In this document: positions 15,700-25,251 of the stretch, one piece after another | How the letters are laid out: the number at the start of each line of letters is the position of its first letter | How positions within the stretch are numbered: the stretch's first letter is position 1 | DNA from: Nocardioides rotundus | GTDB taxonomy: Bacteria; Actinomycetota; Actinomycetes; Propionibacteriales; Nocardioidaceae | Length of the DNA stretch: 64,000 bases | Direction: 5' to 3' | NCBI RefSeq assembly: GCF_019931675.1 | Contig: NZ_CP082922.1 | Coordinates: 3,797,001 to 3,861,000 of the forward strand | Translations under genes and position numbers: made by a program | The notes under the pieces: model-generated | The model's database searches: none | What the model saw: the letters and a program-made list of their open reading frames with translations, nothing else | Told to the model about the DNA's origin: nothing

Positions 15700-16653
15700 C
15701 TACGGCAGGCGGAGCAGCGCCTGGACCGGCGTGTGGTCGCTGGGCCAGCGATCGTCCTTGCTGGTCCAGGTGTTGATCGCCGCCTCGAGCACCTCGACCC
15801 CCGGGGTCACCAGGATCCAGTCGATCTTGACGCCCTCGGGGTCCGGCGTGCCGTAGTTGGGGAAGGTCCCTACCCGCGGGGTCAGCTGCTCTGCCGCGGC
15901 GAGCCACGTGTCCTGGAGGCCGCCGTCGGTGACCAGGACGTCGTACGGCGCCGAGTCCTCCGCCGCGGCATTGACGTCGGCGGTGAACACGACGGGTACG
16001 TCGAGCGCGGCGATCTGGTCGCGCACCGTCTCGGCGCTGCGGACCCGTGCGTTCTCCGACTGGTGGTCGAAGTGGGAGTTGATGTGCACGAACTCCTTGC
16101 CGGTCTCGCGGTCGTTGAAGCGGACCCAGGTGACGATCCGGGTGACCCGGTTGCCCCAGGTCGCGGAGCCGATGACGTCGGGGGTGTCGGAGAGCCAGTA
16201 CTGGTCCCACCCGAGCGCCTCGAGCCGGCGGGCGTCGTAGAAGATGGAGGAGTACTCGCCCGCCGAACCGCCCGCGCGGCCGTAGCCGAGCATCCGGTAC
16301 GAGTCGCCGAGCCCGGCCTCGACCGCGGGCAGCTGGTTCCACTCCGCCTCCTGCACGCCGAGGATCGTCGGCTTCTCCTTCTTCAGGAACTCGGTCACCA
16401 GCGGCGCGCGCTCGGGCCAGTAGTCGGGCTCGCCCGGGCTGGTCGAGCCCTCGCGGTCGTAGCGGATGTTGAAGCTCATCGCGTGCAGGTACGGCGGCCG
16501 CGCGCGGCCGATCAGCGCGGCACCTCGCCGCTCTCCCGGCCGCACCGGGGCGGCGCCGGCGGGAGCCGCGGCGGCCAGGGTCCCGGCGGCGGCGAGGCCC
16601 GCCGCTCCGCCCAGCATGCCGCGGCGAGTGATGCTCGAGTCGGTCGGTCGCAT
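15700..16653 (-). CDS. Exported endonuclease/exonuclease/phosphatase-family protein
   Basis: A 317-residue protein with a Tat-type signal (SSITRRGMLGGAAGLAAAG) and an AAPAGAA cleavage region, followed by the EEP fold. The metal and catalytic motifs are all present: MSFNIRYD, GVQEAEW (Glu), INSHFDH (His), FTADVNA (Asp-Asn) and SDHTPV (Asp-His). Such secreted EEP proteins act on nucleic acids, sphingomyelin or other phosphodiesters; the substrate is not clear. The start at 16653 is the only ATG that gives the full Tat motif. Confidence 0.88.
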   Translation of the reverse strand: MRPTDSSITRRGMLGGAAGLAAAGTLAAAAPAGAAPVRPGERRGAALIGRARPPYLHAMSFNIRYDREGSTSPGEPDYWPERAPLVTEFLKKEKPTILGVQEAEWNQLPAVEAGLGDSYRMLGYGRAGGSAGEYSSIFYDARRLEALGWDQYWLSDTPDVIGSATWGNRVTRIVTWVRFNDRETGKEFVHINSHFDHQSENARVRSAETVRDQIAALDVPVVFTADVNAAAEDSAPYDVLVTDGGLQDTWLAAAEQLTPRVGTFPNYGTPDPEGVKIDWILVTPGVEVLEAAINTWTSKDDRWPSDHTPVQALLRLP

Positions 16654-16869
16654 GGCTCTCCTCGAAGGGTGGGGGTGTCGACGCGGCCACCCTGTGCGGC
16701 GCGGGTGAACGCTGGTCCACCGCCCGGCGACCGTCGCGCGACGGCTCCGGAACGCGGCCGGGCTGGCGTACCTCGCCACACCCGCCGGTTCACGTCCCCG
16801 GGAAGTCGCGGGAGCGGGCGAGCGGGCTCGTCGCGGGCCGCCCCAGCGCGGGCTCACTAGGCTGATCCC

Positions 16870-18087
16870 ATGACGTCGGACGTGCGCACGCGCCTGGGCG
16901 TCCTGATGAGCGGGGCGCTCCGACGGTGGCGTCCGCACCTGCCGTGGGTGCTGGTCCTCCTCCTCGTCCTCGCCCTGCTGCCGACCACGATCGGCGTGCT
17001 CAACGCCCACTACGCCCTCAGCGGCGGGACCGCCAGCGCGCTCGCGATCGTCCAGACCGTCCCGCTGCTGCTCGCCGTGCGCCGGCCGCTGGACGCGTGG
17101 TACCTCATCGCGCCGGCCACCCTCGCGGGCGGTCTGGTGCTGCTCGCCGTCGACCTGGAGGGCCTGATCTGGCCCTACCCGCCGATGGAGATCGTGGGGT
17201 ACGTCGCCCTGTGTCTCGCGCTCGGCCTGCGCGAGACCCGCCGGACGCTGGTGTGGGTGTGGGCGGCGACCGCGGTGGCCAGCATCGGGCTGCGCTTCCT
17301 CGTGCCCGAGGGGTCCTCGGACTCCACCGTCATCACGATCGTGCTGAGCGGCGTCGCGCTGGTCCTGGGCGTGGCGCTGCGCGAGCGCTACGAGGCGCAG
17401 CGCCGGCTGGCCGAGCAGGAGACCATCAGCGAGGCCGAGCGGAGCCGCCGTACCCTCCTGGAGGAACGGGCCCGGATCGCTCGCGAGCTGCACGACGTGG
17501 TCGCGCACCACATGTCGGTGATCACCGTGCAGGCCGACACCGCGACCTACCGGATCGCCGGGCTGCAGCCGCAGGCCCAGGCGGAGTTCGCCTCGATCGC
17601 CTCGACGGCGCGGGAGTCGCTGGGCGAGATGCGGCGGCTGCTCGGAATCCTGCGCAGCGAGGACGCGATCGGCGAGCGGGCGCCGCAGCCGGGGCTGGGG
17701 GAGCTCGACCACCTGGTGGAGGCGACCGTGCGGGCCGGCGTACCGGTCGAGTTCACCGCCGCCGACGTCGTCGTACCCGAGACCGTCGGGCTCTCGGCCT
17801 ACCGGATCGTGCAGGAGGCGCTGGCCAACGTGGTGCGGCACGCGCCCGGGGCGGCGACGCGGGTGACGGTGGCCGAGGAGGACGAGCGGCTCACCGTGGT
17901 CGTCGTCAACGGCCGCTCCCCCGAGCCGCCCGGCGCGCCGCTGGAGGCCGAGGGCACCGGGCACGGGCTGGTCGGGATGCGCGAGCGGGTGCGCCTGGTC
18001 GGCGGCACGCTCGAGGCCGGCCCGCTGACCGAGGGCGGCTTCCGGGTGGCCGCCTGCCTCCCCCTGACCGAGGGCGAGGACGCGTGA
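16870..18087 (+). CDS. NarL-type sensor histidine kinase
   Basis: A 405-residue kinase. Five hydrophobic segments fill residues 20-170, then a short coiled helix (EAQRRLAEQETISEAE) leads to the HisKA_3 box RIARELHDVVAHHMSVI, with the phospho-acceptor His at residue 208. The ATPase lobe ends with GTGHGLVGMRERVRLVGGTL. There is no large extracellular domain, so the signal is probably sensed in the membrane. The stop overlaps the response regulator start by 4 nt, so they form a cognate pair. Confidence 0.92.
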   Translation: MTSDVRTRLGVLMSGALRRWRPHLPWVLVLLLVLALLPTTIGVLNAHYALSGGTASALAIVQTVPLLLAVRRPLDAWYLIAPATLAGGLVLLAVDLEGLIWPYPPMEIVGYVALCLALGLRETRRTLVWVWAATAVASIGLRFLVPEGSSDSTVITIVLSGVALVLGVALRERYEAQRRLAEQETISEAERSRRTLLEERARIARELHDVVAHHMSVITVQADTATYRIAGLQPQAQAEFASIASTARESLGEMRRLLGILRSEDAIGERAPQPGLGELDHLVEATVRAGVPVEFTAADVVVPETVGLSAYRIVQEALANVVRHAPGAATRVTVAEEDERLTVVVVNGRSPEPPGAPLEAEGTGHGLVGMRERVRLVGGTLEAGPLTEGGFRVAACLPLTEGEDA

Positions 18088-18749
18088 GCACGCGGGTGCT
18101 GATCGTCGACGACCAGGCGATGGTGCGGGCGGGCTTCGCCGCCCTGCTGGCGGCGCAGGACGACCTGGAGGTGGTCGGGGAGGCGACCGACGGCGTGGAG
18201 GGCGTCGAGCTGGTACGTCGTACCCGACCCGACGTCGTCTTGATGGACGTCCGGATGCCCCGGATGGACGGGCTGGAGGCGACCCGCCGGATCCTGGACT
18301 CCCCCGCGCTCGAGCAGCGGCCGCGGGTGCTGATGCTGACCACGTTCGACCTCGACGACTACGTCTACGAGGCACTCCGCGCCGGCGCCAGCGGGTTCCT
18401 GCTCAAGGACGCCCCGCCGGACGACCTGATCGCGGCCGTGCGCGTGGTGGCCGCCGGGGACGCGCTGCTCGCCCCCTCGGTGACCCGGCGGCTGATCGCG
18501 GACTTCGCCCAACAGCAGCCGCGCGGCAGGCCGGCGCTGCGGCTGAATGCGCTCACCGAGCGGGAGACCGAGGTGCTCGCCCTGGTCGCGCGCGGCTGCT
18601 CCAACGCCGAGATCGCCGAGACGCTGGTGCTCGCCGAGCAGACGGTGAAGACGCACGTCAGCCGGGTCTTCGGCAAGCTCGACCTGCGCGACCGGGCGCA
18701 GGCGGTGGTCTTCGCCTACGAGTCCGGCCTGGTGACCCCGGGCGGCTGA
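18084..18749 (+). CDS. NarL/LuxR-family response regulator
   Basis: A 221-residue regulator: receiver domain with IVDDQAMVRAG, phospho-acceptor Asp55 in VVLMDVRMPRMDG and the Lys in FLLKDAPPDD, then a LuxR HTH (LTERETEVLALVARGCSNAE, KTHVSRVFGKLDLRDRAQA). The GTG at 18084 overlaps the kinase stop. The target genes are unknown; in related actinobacteria this pair often sits next to an ABC exporter, and the ABC ATPase 0.9 kb downstream fits that pattern. Confidence 0.92.
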   Translation: MSTRVLIVDDQAMVRAGFAALLAAQDDLEVVGEATDGVEGVELVRRTRPDVVLMDVRMPRMDGLEATRRILDSPALEQRPRVLMLTTFDLDDYVYEALRAGASGFLLKDAPPDDLIAAVRVVAAGDALLAPSVTRRLIADFAQQQPRGRPALRLNALTERETEVLALVARGCSNAEIAETLVLAEQTVKTHVSRVFGKLDLRDRAQAVVFAYESGLVTPGG

Positions 18750-18827
18750 CCGGTACCCCGGTAGGGGGTCGCAGTTGGCTCCCCGGTGTGACGCGCGCGG
18801 GCGCGCCTGGTTCCTACGTTCCACGGC

Positions 18828-19664
18828 ATGAGCACATCAGCCCTCCTGCCGGAGCTGCACTACGAACCCATCGAGACCGACGGCCTGCGCCTGCTCGCCT
18901 GCGACCCGCCGGGCGGGCCGCGGATCGTCGAGGCGCTCGGGGACATCGCGATGGCCGACCACATCGCGGTCCTCGTCCCGGGCAACGGCCATCACCGCGG
19001 CAACTACCTCACCCATCGCGGACCGGTCGGGCCGCGGGGCCGCGGCCGGCTGCTGCTGCCCACGATGCAGGCCCTCGCGCCGGGAGCGCGGGTGGCCGTC
19101 GTGGTGTGGGTCGGCTATCGCGCGCCGTCGGGGATCGCCGCCGCGTTCTCCAACGGCCCGGCGTACGGCGGCGCCGGCGACCTCGCCCGCCTCACCCACT
19201 ACCTCCCCCGCTCGGCGCACGTCACGCTGATCGGGCACAGCTACGGCGCCGCGGTCTGCGGGCTCGCGCTGGCCGACGGGCGGGCCGACGACTGCGTCGC
19301 GCTGGGCGCCCCGGGGATGGGCGTGTGGCGGCGCGCCGAGCTCGGCGAGCGCACCCGGCTCTGGGCGGGCGCCGCTGCGTCGGACTGGATCCGGCTCTTC
19401 CCGCACGGGCGGATCGGCCGCCTCGGCCTGGGCCGCTCGCCGCTGCACCCGGCGATCGGCGCGCGCCGCTTCGCCACCGGCGACGTCACCGGCCACTGCG
19501 GCTACTACGCCGAGGGCAGCGAGTCGCTGCGCAACATCGCCCTGATCGCGGTGGGGAGGTACGACGAGGCCTCGCCGGTCGAGCCCGTCGAGACCACCGC
19601 CTTGCCGGTCGAGCCGCCCCCATCGGTGGTCGAGCCTGTCGAGACCACGGGAGCAGCCGCATGA
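18828..19664 (+). CDS. Alpha/beta-hydrolase, DUF1023-like, with repeat-derived tail
   Basis: A 278-residue hydrolase with the nucleophile elbow VTLIGHSYGAAVCGLAL and an upstream HIAVLVPGNGHHRGNYL strand, matching the DUF1023-type actinobacterial hydrolases. The last 35 residues are odd: PVEPVETT occurs twice with a partial copy between. These residues are encoded by copies of the GGTCGAGCC.GTCGAGACCAC intergenic repeat, so the tail is repeat DNA that has been captured by the frame. Its stop overlaps the ABC ATPase ATG (ATGA). Confidence 0.8.
   Translation: MSTSALLPELHYEPIETDGLRLLACDPPGGPRIVEALGDIAMADHIAVLVPGNGHHRGNYLTHRGPVGPRGRGRLLLPTMQALAPGARVAVVVWVGYRAPSGIAAAFSNGPAYGGAGDLARLTHYLPRSAHVTLIGHSYGAAVCGLALADGRADDCVALGAPGMGVWRRAELGERTRLWAGAAASDWIRLFPHGRIGRLGLGRSPLHPAIGARRFATGDVTGHCGYYAEGSESLRNIALIAVGRYDEASPVEPVETTALPVEPPPSVVEPVETTGAAA
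19575..19649. repeat. Three units of the GGTCGAGCC.GTCGAGACC actinobacterial repeat
   Basis: GGTCGAGCCCGTCGAGACCAC (about 19577), a partial unit GGTCGAGCC (about 19607) and GGTCGAGCCTGTCGAGACCAC (about 19628) lie in tandem inside the 3' end of the hydrolase gene. The unit is a short palindrome-like sequence common between genes of several actinobacteria; here it is translated. Confidence 0.7.
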
Positions 19665-20218
19665 GCGCGCGGGCGATCCGGACCGAGGGCCTGCGGAGGA
19701 GCTTCCCGGGGAAGGGCGTCGCGCTCGACCGCCTCGACCTGGCGGTGGCACCCGGCACGGTGCACGGGCTGCTCGGCCCGAACGGGGCGGGCAAGACGAC
19801 CGCCGTACGCATCCTGGCGACGCTGCAGCGCTTCGACTCCGGCCGCGCGTGGGTGGCCGGTTGCGACGTGGCGGCGGACCCGGCGGGCGTGCGGGCGCGG
19901 ATCGGCCTGGCGGGGCAGTCCGCCGCGGTCGACGAGGTGCTCACCGGGCGACAGAACCTGGAGCTCTTCGCCCGGCTGCACCACCTGCGTCGCCGCGAGG
20001 CGCGGGTGCGCGCGGTCGAGCTGTTGGAGCGGTTCGGCCTGGGGGCCGCGGCGGACCGGCCGGTGCGGCACTACTCCGGCGGGATGCGGCGGCGTCTGGA
20101 CCTGGCGGTGAGCCTGATCCGCGGCGCGTCCGTGCTCTTCCTCGACGAGCCGAGCAGTCAAACGGGAGGTATCCGATTGGTCGCTTACCAGCCTACCGAC
20201 TTCGCGCTGGCAGCGTAA
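19661..20218 (+). pseudogene. ABC-2-type exporter ATP-binding protein, 3'-truncated
   Basis: The first 160 residues are a normal DrrA-type ATPase: Walker A LLGPNGAGKTTAVRIL (residues 35-50), Q-loop region GLAGQSAAVDEVLTG, signature HYSGGMRRRLDLAVSL and Walker B VLFLDEPS. Immediately afterwards homology stops: the expected TGLDP D-loop, the switch His and the C-terminal half are absent and 20 unrelated residues (SQTGGIRLVAYQPTDFALAA) precede a stop. The partner permease gene is also missing. This marks the insertion boundary of the foreign element. Confidence 0.85.
20150..20160. other. Left boundary of the integrated element (inferred)
   Basis: Homology to ABC ATPases stops between GACGAGC (ending 20150) and AGTCAAACGG (from 20156). 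Chromosomal-type genes lie to the left; relaxase, primase and metal-resistance cargo to the right. No integrase gene or matching att repeat is visible in the window, so the exact crossover base and recombination type cannot be set. Confidence 0.55.
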
Positions 20219-20308
20219 GGGTCGTTTCGCGCGCACTTAGCCACCTGTGGCGGCCCACAACACATCGAGCAGGGAGCGGGTAGCCGAATCCGGCCTACGC
20301 TGGCAGGT

Positions 20309-20620
20309 ATGGATGGCTGGAAGCAGGAGCACGCCGAGGCTGCGAATGTGGCCGTCGAGCATCCTCTTGTGGCCGCAGCGATCGAGGAGTATCTGGGCAA
20401 TCTCGGGATAGAGGATTCCGGCTTGCCCGCATCCGGCATCCGCAAGGTCGCCGTCTATGCCGCCCAGGTCGCCCGAGCGCAGGCCCTCGGTATAGATCCC
20501 GAACGGCTCCGACTCACTTCCGAGGAGGCGCGATCCGAACTGCTCCACTTCGCTGCCCACTCTGTCCTCGACGGCGTACCCACCTACTTCATCGAGCGTC
20601 CCGAGGAGGAGCAGGACTGA
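20309..20620 (+). CDS. Hypothetical protein (element left end)
   Basis: A 103-residue, mostly helical, acidic protein that I do not recognise. A central stretch (GIRKVAVYAAQVARAQALGI) looks like an amphipathic helix, and the C-terminus is strongly acidic (ERPEEEQD). There are no Cys residues, no signal peptide and no membrane segment. The codon usage is in keeping with real coding sequence. It faces the 3' end of the relaxase gene, 36 bp away. It may be an accessory element gene; function unknown. Confidence 0.6.
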   Translation: MDGWKQEHAEAANVAVEHPLVAAAIEEYLGNLGIEDSGLPASGIRKVAVYAAQVARAQALGIDPERLRLTSEEARSELLHFAAHSVLDGVPTYFIERPEEEQD

Positions 20621-22863
20621 CTGATTGCCTCGGTCGGCGAACCGCCATGCACCGAGTCACAGGCGGCGTCCCTGGTAGACGTGAGGACTGCTCAACGTGA
20701 GGGCAGCATTGGGGGCTGTCTCCCGGAACCGTCGGAGCCGAGCGAGGGCGGCCTGCGCTGCACGGTGCTCGGCGGCTTGCTCGGATGTGCGGATGCTCTT
20801 GGCGTCTCCCAGCGGTGACGGGCTGCTGATCTCGTGGCGGTGTCGGTAGAGCGCGATGGTGGCCGCGTGCGCTTGCCACTGTTCTCTCGCCCTCGGTTGC
20901 GCTGGAGGCGTGCCGAGTCGTGAGATCCACGCGGCTTCGGCATCCTGTGCTTCGTTCACGAGTCGCCCGGCGGCAGCCTCGATGAGTGCCTGCCGCTCGT
21001 CGAGCGCCGTCTGCATGTCGCCAGGGATGGGCTGAGCGGGGGTGGCGATGAGCCCCGCGACACGTAGCCTGCGGTTCTTGCCCGGTGCCAGTTGGCCTGT
21101 CGCCTGGTCGAGCATGGCCGCGAGCTGCGCGGCGGAGTCGGTCTGCTCATCGCCGGGCGTCAGACGCGGCGCGAGCATGTTCAGTGCGACGGTGGCGAGA
21201 TGCCCGGCGGCTTCGTGGCGGGCGAGTGCTGCTTCGAGGCGTTCGTAGTAGGGGGTGGTGAACACGTCGTCGGCCACGTCGTCGGGGAACGGTGCGACGT
21301 CGAGCAGCGTGGCCCAGCGGTCGATCTGCGCTTCGCGGGCGAGCACGTCGTACTCGTCCATGAGCGTGGACAGCGAGGCGTGGCGGTCGACCTCGAGTTT
21401 CAGAGTCTCGGTGGCCGACAGGTCGGCATCGCTACGCTTCAAGACCTCGGCCAAGCGGTCGATGAGCGTCAACGGCTTCGGCTGGTCGAGGTGGGGCTCG
21501 ACCTCGTGCGGGTCGGGCACGATGACGTAGGCGTGGTTGCGGTGCTTGCCTCGGGTCATGGCGACGTAGAACAACTCCCGGCCTGCCTTATCCGGGTCAA
21601 CGAGCGCGTGCGCGGTGTCGACGCTGGCTCCTTGGGCGCGATGGACGGTGCTGGCGTAGCCGAGTTCGAGTTCTTCGTGGACATACTTCGCGGGCAACAC
21701 GAGCGCCTTGCCGCGCGGCTGGTCGCCCTTGCCGAGGCGACGTAGCGCGAGGGAGCCGTCTTCGTAGCGATGGGTGACCTGCCAGCGGTCACCGTTCTTG
21801 ACCCATGTCCTGCCGGTGGTCAGGCGGCGGTCGTTGAGCCGGGTGACGACCAGATCCCCGACCCCGGCGGTGGTGCCGTCGTGCAGCTCGACGCCCTCGG
21901 CTTCGACGCGCCCGGCTTCGATGAGGTCGGCGCGGGCACGGCCGTTGAGTTCGGCGACCATCTCGCCGGTGCCCGCGATCATGAGCGTGCGCAGGCCCTC
22001 ATCACGGTCGGTGCGCCACGCCTCGTAGATCGTGTCGAGCATCGTCTCGGCGTCGCCCTCGACCAGCCGGGCCTGTTCGTTGTAGGCGTCGAGCGCCTTG
22101 ACGTTGCCGTGCCGCAGGCCGAGGCTCGCGGTCTTCTCCCACTCGTTGACGAAGCGGCGCACGTCGGTGAGTTCGGGCACCCGGTGGCGGTGGCGCACGA
22201 GCATCCCGAAAGCCCCACCAGTCTCCACGGCACTCAACTGCGCCCAGTCACCGATGAGGACGACCTTGGCCCCGACCTCTGCCGCGTGCGCGGTGATCCG
22301 ATCCAGCGCGAGCGTGCCCGCGAGGGAGGACTCGTCCACGAGCACGAGCTGCCCTGCTTGCAGGCTCCAGCGTCCTTTGGCGTGTTCGTAGAGGAACTTC
22401 GCGGTGTTCTCGGCCCGGATGCCGAGGGAGTCTCCGAGCACTTCGGCTGCCGCCGCTGAGGGTGCGAGACCGATCACGGAGTCGCGGCCGTGCGCTGCCG
22501 TCCACGCCCGGTGCAAGGCTCGCAGAGCCGTGGTCTTGCCGGCACCTGCCGGGCCGACGAGTAGATCGAGCGTGAGCCCGGAGCGGGCGATGCGGGTGAT
22601 CGCGGTGGCCTGATCCGGGTCGAGCCTGACGCCTCTGATCTTGCGTGAGACATGCCGGGCGACCAGCCGTGCTTTGAGCGCCGGCCCGGTGTCGTCCTGG
22701 CTGTATTCAAGGAGGCGCTGTTCGGCGTCGAGGATGTCTTGGCTGGAGTAGGCGATCTGATCGACGGGCTGGAACCTGTTGCCCTCGTCCTCGATGTAAT
22801 GCGCGGGCACGGCACGGTCGTAGGCCGGGGTGAGGTTCCCCCCGGACCGTAGAGGCATCGACA

Positions 22864-23166
22864 ATGAGGATCGAGATGCCACAGAAGCGGAAGAAGTACG
22901 ACCGGGAGTTCCGTGAGGGAGCTGTCCGGATCGTCGAAGAGACCGGGAAGCCGATCGCTCAGGTCGCGCGCAACCTCGGCGTGGTCGAGGGCACGTTGGG
23001 CAACTGGGTCAAGCAGGCCCGGGAAGCACGCGAGGGCCGCGACGGAATGTCGAAGGACGACCACGAGGAGCTCAAGCGGCTGCGTGCTGAGAACGCCGAG
23101 CTCCGGATGGAGCGTGATGTCCTCAAGCGATCCGTGGTCCTGTGGGTGAAGGAGGCGACGAAGTGA
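22864..23166 (+). CDS. IS3-family transposase OrfA, copy 1
   Basis: A 100-residue DNA-binding subunit: KKYDREFREGAVRIVEETGK and the helix-turn-helix IAQVARNLGVVEGTLGNWVK, then a leucine-zipper-like helix LKRLRAENAELRMERDVLKR. It recognises the IS ends and dimerises with the catalytic OrfAB/OrfB. Its stop overlaps the OrfB GTG by 4 nt (GTGA), suggesting translational coupling; no A-rich slippery heptamer typical of IS3-family -1 frameshifting is visible. Confidence 0.92.
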   Translation: MRIEMPQKRKKYDREFREGAVRIVEETGKPIAQVARNLGVVEGTLGNWVKQAREAREGRDGMSKDDHEELKRLRAENAELRMERDVLKRSVVLWVKEATK

Positions 23167-23909
23167 GCGTGGCACGCTTCATCGCCGACCAGAGGACGAT
23201 CTACCGGGTGCCGCACACGATGACCTGCCTGCTGCTGGGGGTGTCCCTGGCGTGGTTCTACAAGTGGCGCGACCGGTCGCTCGGCCCGGGCGCCTCGAGC
23301 GGCCTGTTCACCGCTATGGACCGTCGCCGCTACACCATCGACCGGGCCGTGAAGGTGATGTTCACCAAGAAGCGGGGCCTGCACGGCTCCCCGCGGTTGC
23401 ACGCTGACCTGCTCGATGATGGGTGGGAGGTCAGCGAGAAGACCGTCGCGGACTCGATGCGCCGCCAGGGGCTGGTCGCCCGGCGGATCAAGCGGAGGAA
23501 CGGTCTGACACGCCAGGACAAGACCGCACCGAAGTTCGCCGACCTGCTGCGCCGTGACTTCACCGCGCAGCGGCCTAACGCCCGCTGGGTTGGCGACATG
23601 ACTGAGATCCCCACGGCCAGCGGGAAGCTGTACCTGGCCACCGTGATCGACCTGTACTCGCGTCGTCTGCTCGGCGCCGCGACCAGCCTGCACCCCGACG
23701 CCGAGCTGGCGTGCGCGGCGATCAAGATGGCCGTGGCGGCTCGCGGTGGCGTCGATGCGGTCAACCAGCCGGGTTGGCGCACCGAGGAGACCAAGCGGGT
23801 CATCTTCCACACCGACCGGGGCTCGACCTACACCGCGACCTCGTTCACCAAGCTGTGCCGCGACATGGGCATCCGGCAGTCGATGGGCCGGGTCGGGTCG
23901 TGCTTCGAC

Positions 23910-24141
23910 TGTGAGAAGAATCAGGGGCTGCCTGGCCGGGGTCTGACCCTTGCTTACGACTGGCCGCGGTGCCTTGGCGTTGATCTGTCGGCGCCGGCCA
24001 GGTGGCGATCAACGCACACGCCGGCTGGCCGGGAGGGCGGTGACCGAATAGGGGCCTGATCGCCAAACCTGACCCATCACAGTCCTGTCCTACCCGCCCG
24101 ACCAGCTGGCTCCGACCACCCAGCAGATCAGGAGGGCAGCC
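23910..24141 (+). ncRNA. Candidate bridge RNA region of the IS110 element
   Basis: IS110-subgroup elements encode a bridge RNA in the left non-coding end. Here a first loop region has GCTTACGAC (23952-23960) then a GGC/GCC hairpin then GGCGTT (23976-23981); the target is GCTTCGAC|AACGCC, so both sides match (one extra A on the left). A second loop is closed by CCGGCCAG (23994-24001) and CTGGCCGG (24025-24032) and holds GGCGATC and CACA, resembling the element's own right end GGCGTC and the complement of its left end TGTG. Read by eye only. Confidence 0.5.
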
Positions 24142-25251
24142 ATGACCAGCATGACCGTCGAACCCGCCGAGCAGGTAGCCGCCGACGTCACGAGTCGGCA
24201 GATCATCATCGGTGTCGACACCCACAAGTACGCCCACGTCGCGGTCGCCTTGGACCACCTCGGCGCACGGCTCGCTGCGCAGCATGTCGCGGCGAACCGC
24301 GAGGGATACGCGCAACTCGAGGCTTGGGCCGCCTCGTTGGCCGGCAACGGTCGCGTGATCGCTTACGGCGTCGAGGGCACCGGCAGCTACGGAGTCGGCC
24401 TGGCCAGTTTCCTGCGCCGCACCGGCCACCGCGTCATCGAGGTCAACCGCGGTGACCGGCGCGGCCGTCGCAGCAACGGCAAGAGCGACACCCTCGACGC
24501 CGAGGCCGCCGCGCGTGCAGTACTCGGCGGCCAAGCGACGGCGATCCCGAAGTCCGCCGACGGCACCGCCGAGATGATCCGACAGATCAAGATCGCCCGG
24601 GACACCGCGCGGAAGGCCAGGACCAGCGCGATGATCACGCTCAAGGCGCTGATCGTCACCGCGCCCGCGGACCTGCGCGAGCACCTCGCCGGGACATCCG
24701 ACAAGGTCCTCATCAACCGGTGCGCCTCGTTGCGTCCGGGAGCGGTGACCTCACCGACCGCGAGTGCGAAGCACGCGCTACGGACGCTCGCGAAGCGCTA
24801 CCAAACGCTGGACGCCGAAATCCGCGAGCACGACACGATCCTCGACGACCTCACCCGCGCCCACGCACCCACCCTGCGTGAAGGACTGGGCATCGGCGCC
24901 GACACCGCCGCCGAGGTCCTCATCGTCTTCGGCGACAACCCAGAACGCGTTCACTCCGAAGCCGCGTTTGCCAAGCTTTGCGGCACCAGTCCGGTCCCTG
25001 CCTCATCAGGCATGACGAACCGGCACCGGCTCTCACGAGCCGGTCACCGCGAAGCGAACGCCGCCCTCTACCGAGCTGTGATCGTCCGGATGAGGTTCCA
25101 TCAGCCGACCATCGATTACGTCGCCCGACGCACTGCCGAGGGGCTGTCTAAACGCGACATCATCCGGTGCCTCAAGCGTTACCTCGCCCGCGAGGTGTAC
25201 CAAGCCGTGATGACCGACCACCGCGCCCGCCGGGGCGAGGCGCCACAATGA
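24142..25251 (+). CDS. IS110-family transposase
   Basis: A 369-residue recombinase with an N-terminal RuvC-like DEDD domain (IIIGVDTHKYAHVAVALD, then YGVEGTGSYGVGLASFL and EVNRGDR with SDTLDAEAAARA) and the C-terminal Transposase_20 domain (LGIGADTAAEVLIVFGDNPE, FAKLCGTSPVPASSGMT, with the conserved Ser region). GGAGGGCAGCC provides a ribosome-binding site before the ATG. IS110 enzymes use a bridge RNA to pair target and donor DNA. The gene is intact, so the element may still be active. Confidence 0.93.
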   Translation: MTSMTVEPAEQVAADVTSRQIIIGVDTHKYAHVAVALDHLGARLAAQHVAANREGYAQLEAWAASLAGNGRVIAYGVEGTGSYGVGLASFLRRTGHRVIEVNRGDRRGRRSNGKSDTLDAEAAARAVLGGQATAIPKSADGTAEMIRQIKIARDTARKARTSAMITLKALIVTAPADLREHLAGTSDKVLINRCASLRPGAVTSPTASAKHALRTLAKRYQTLDAEIREHDTILDDLTRAHAPTLREGLGIGADTAAEVLIVFGDNPERVHSEAAFAKLCGTSPVPASSGMTNRHRLSRAGHREANAALYRAVIVRMRFHQPTIDYVARRTAEGLSKRDIIRCLKRYLAREVYQAVMTDHRARRGEAPQ

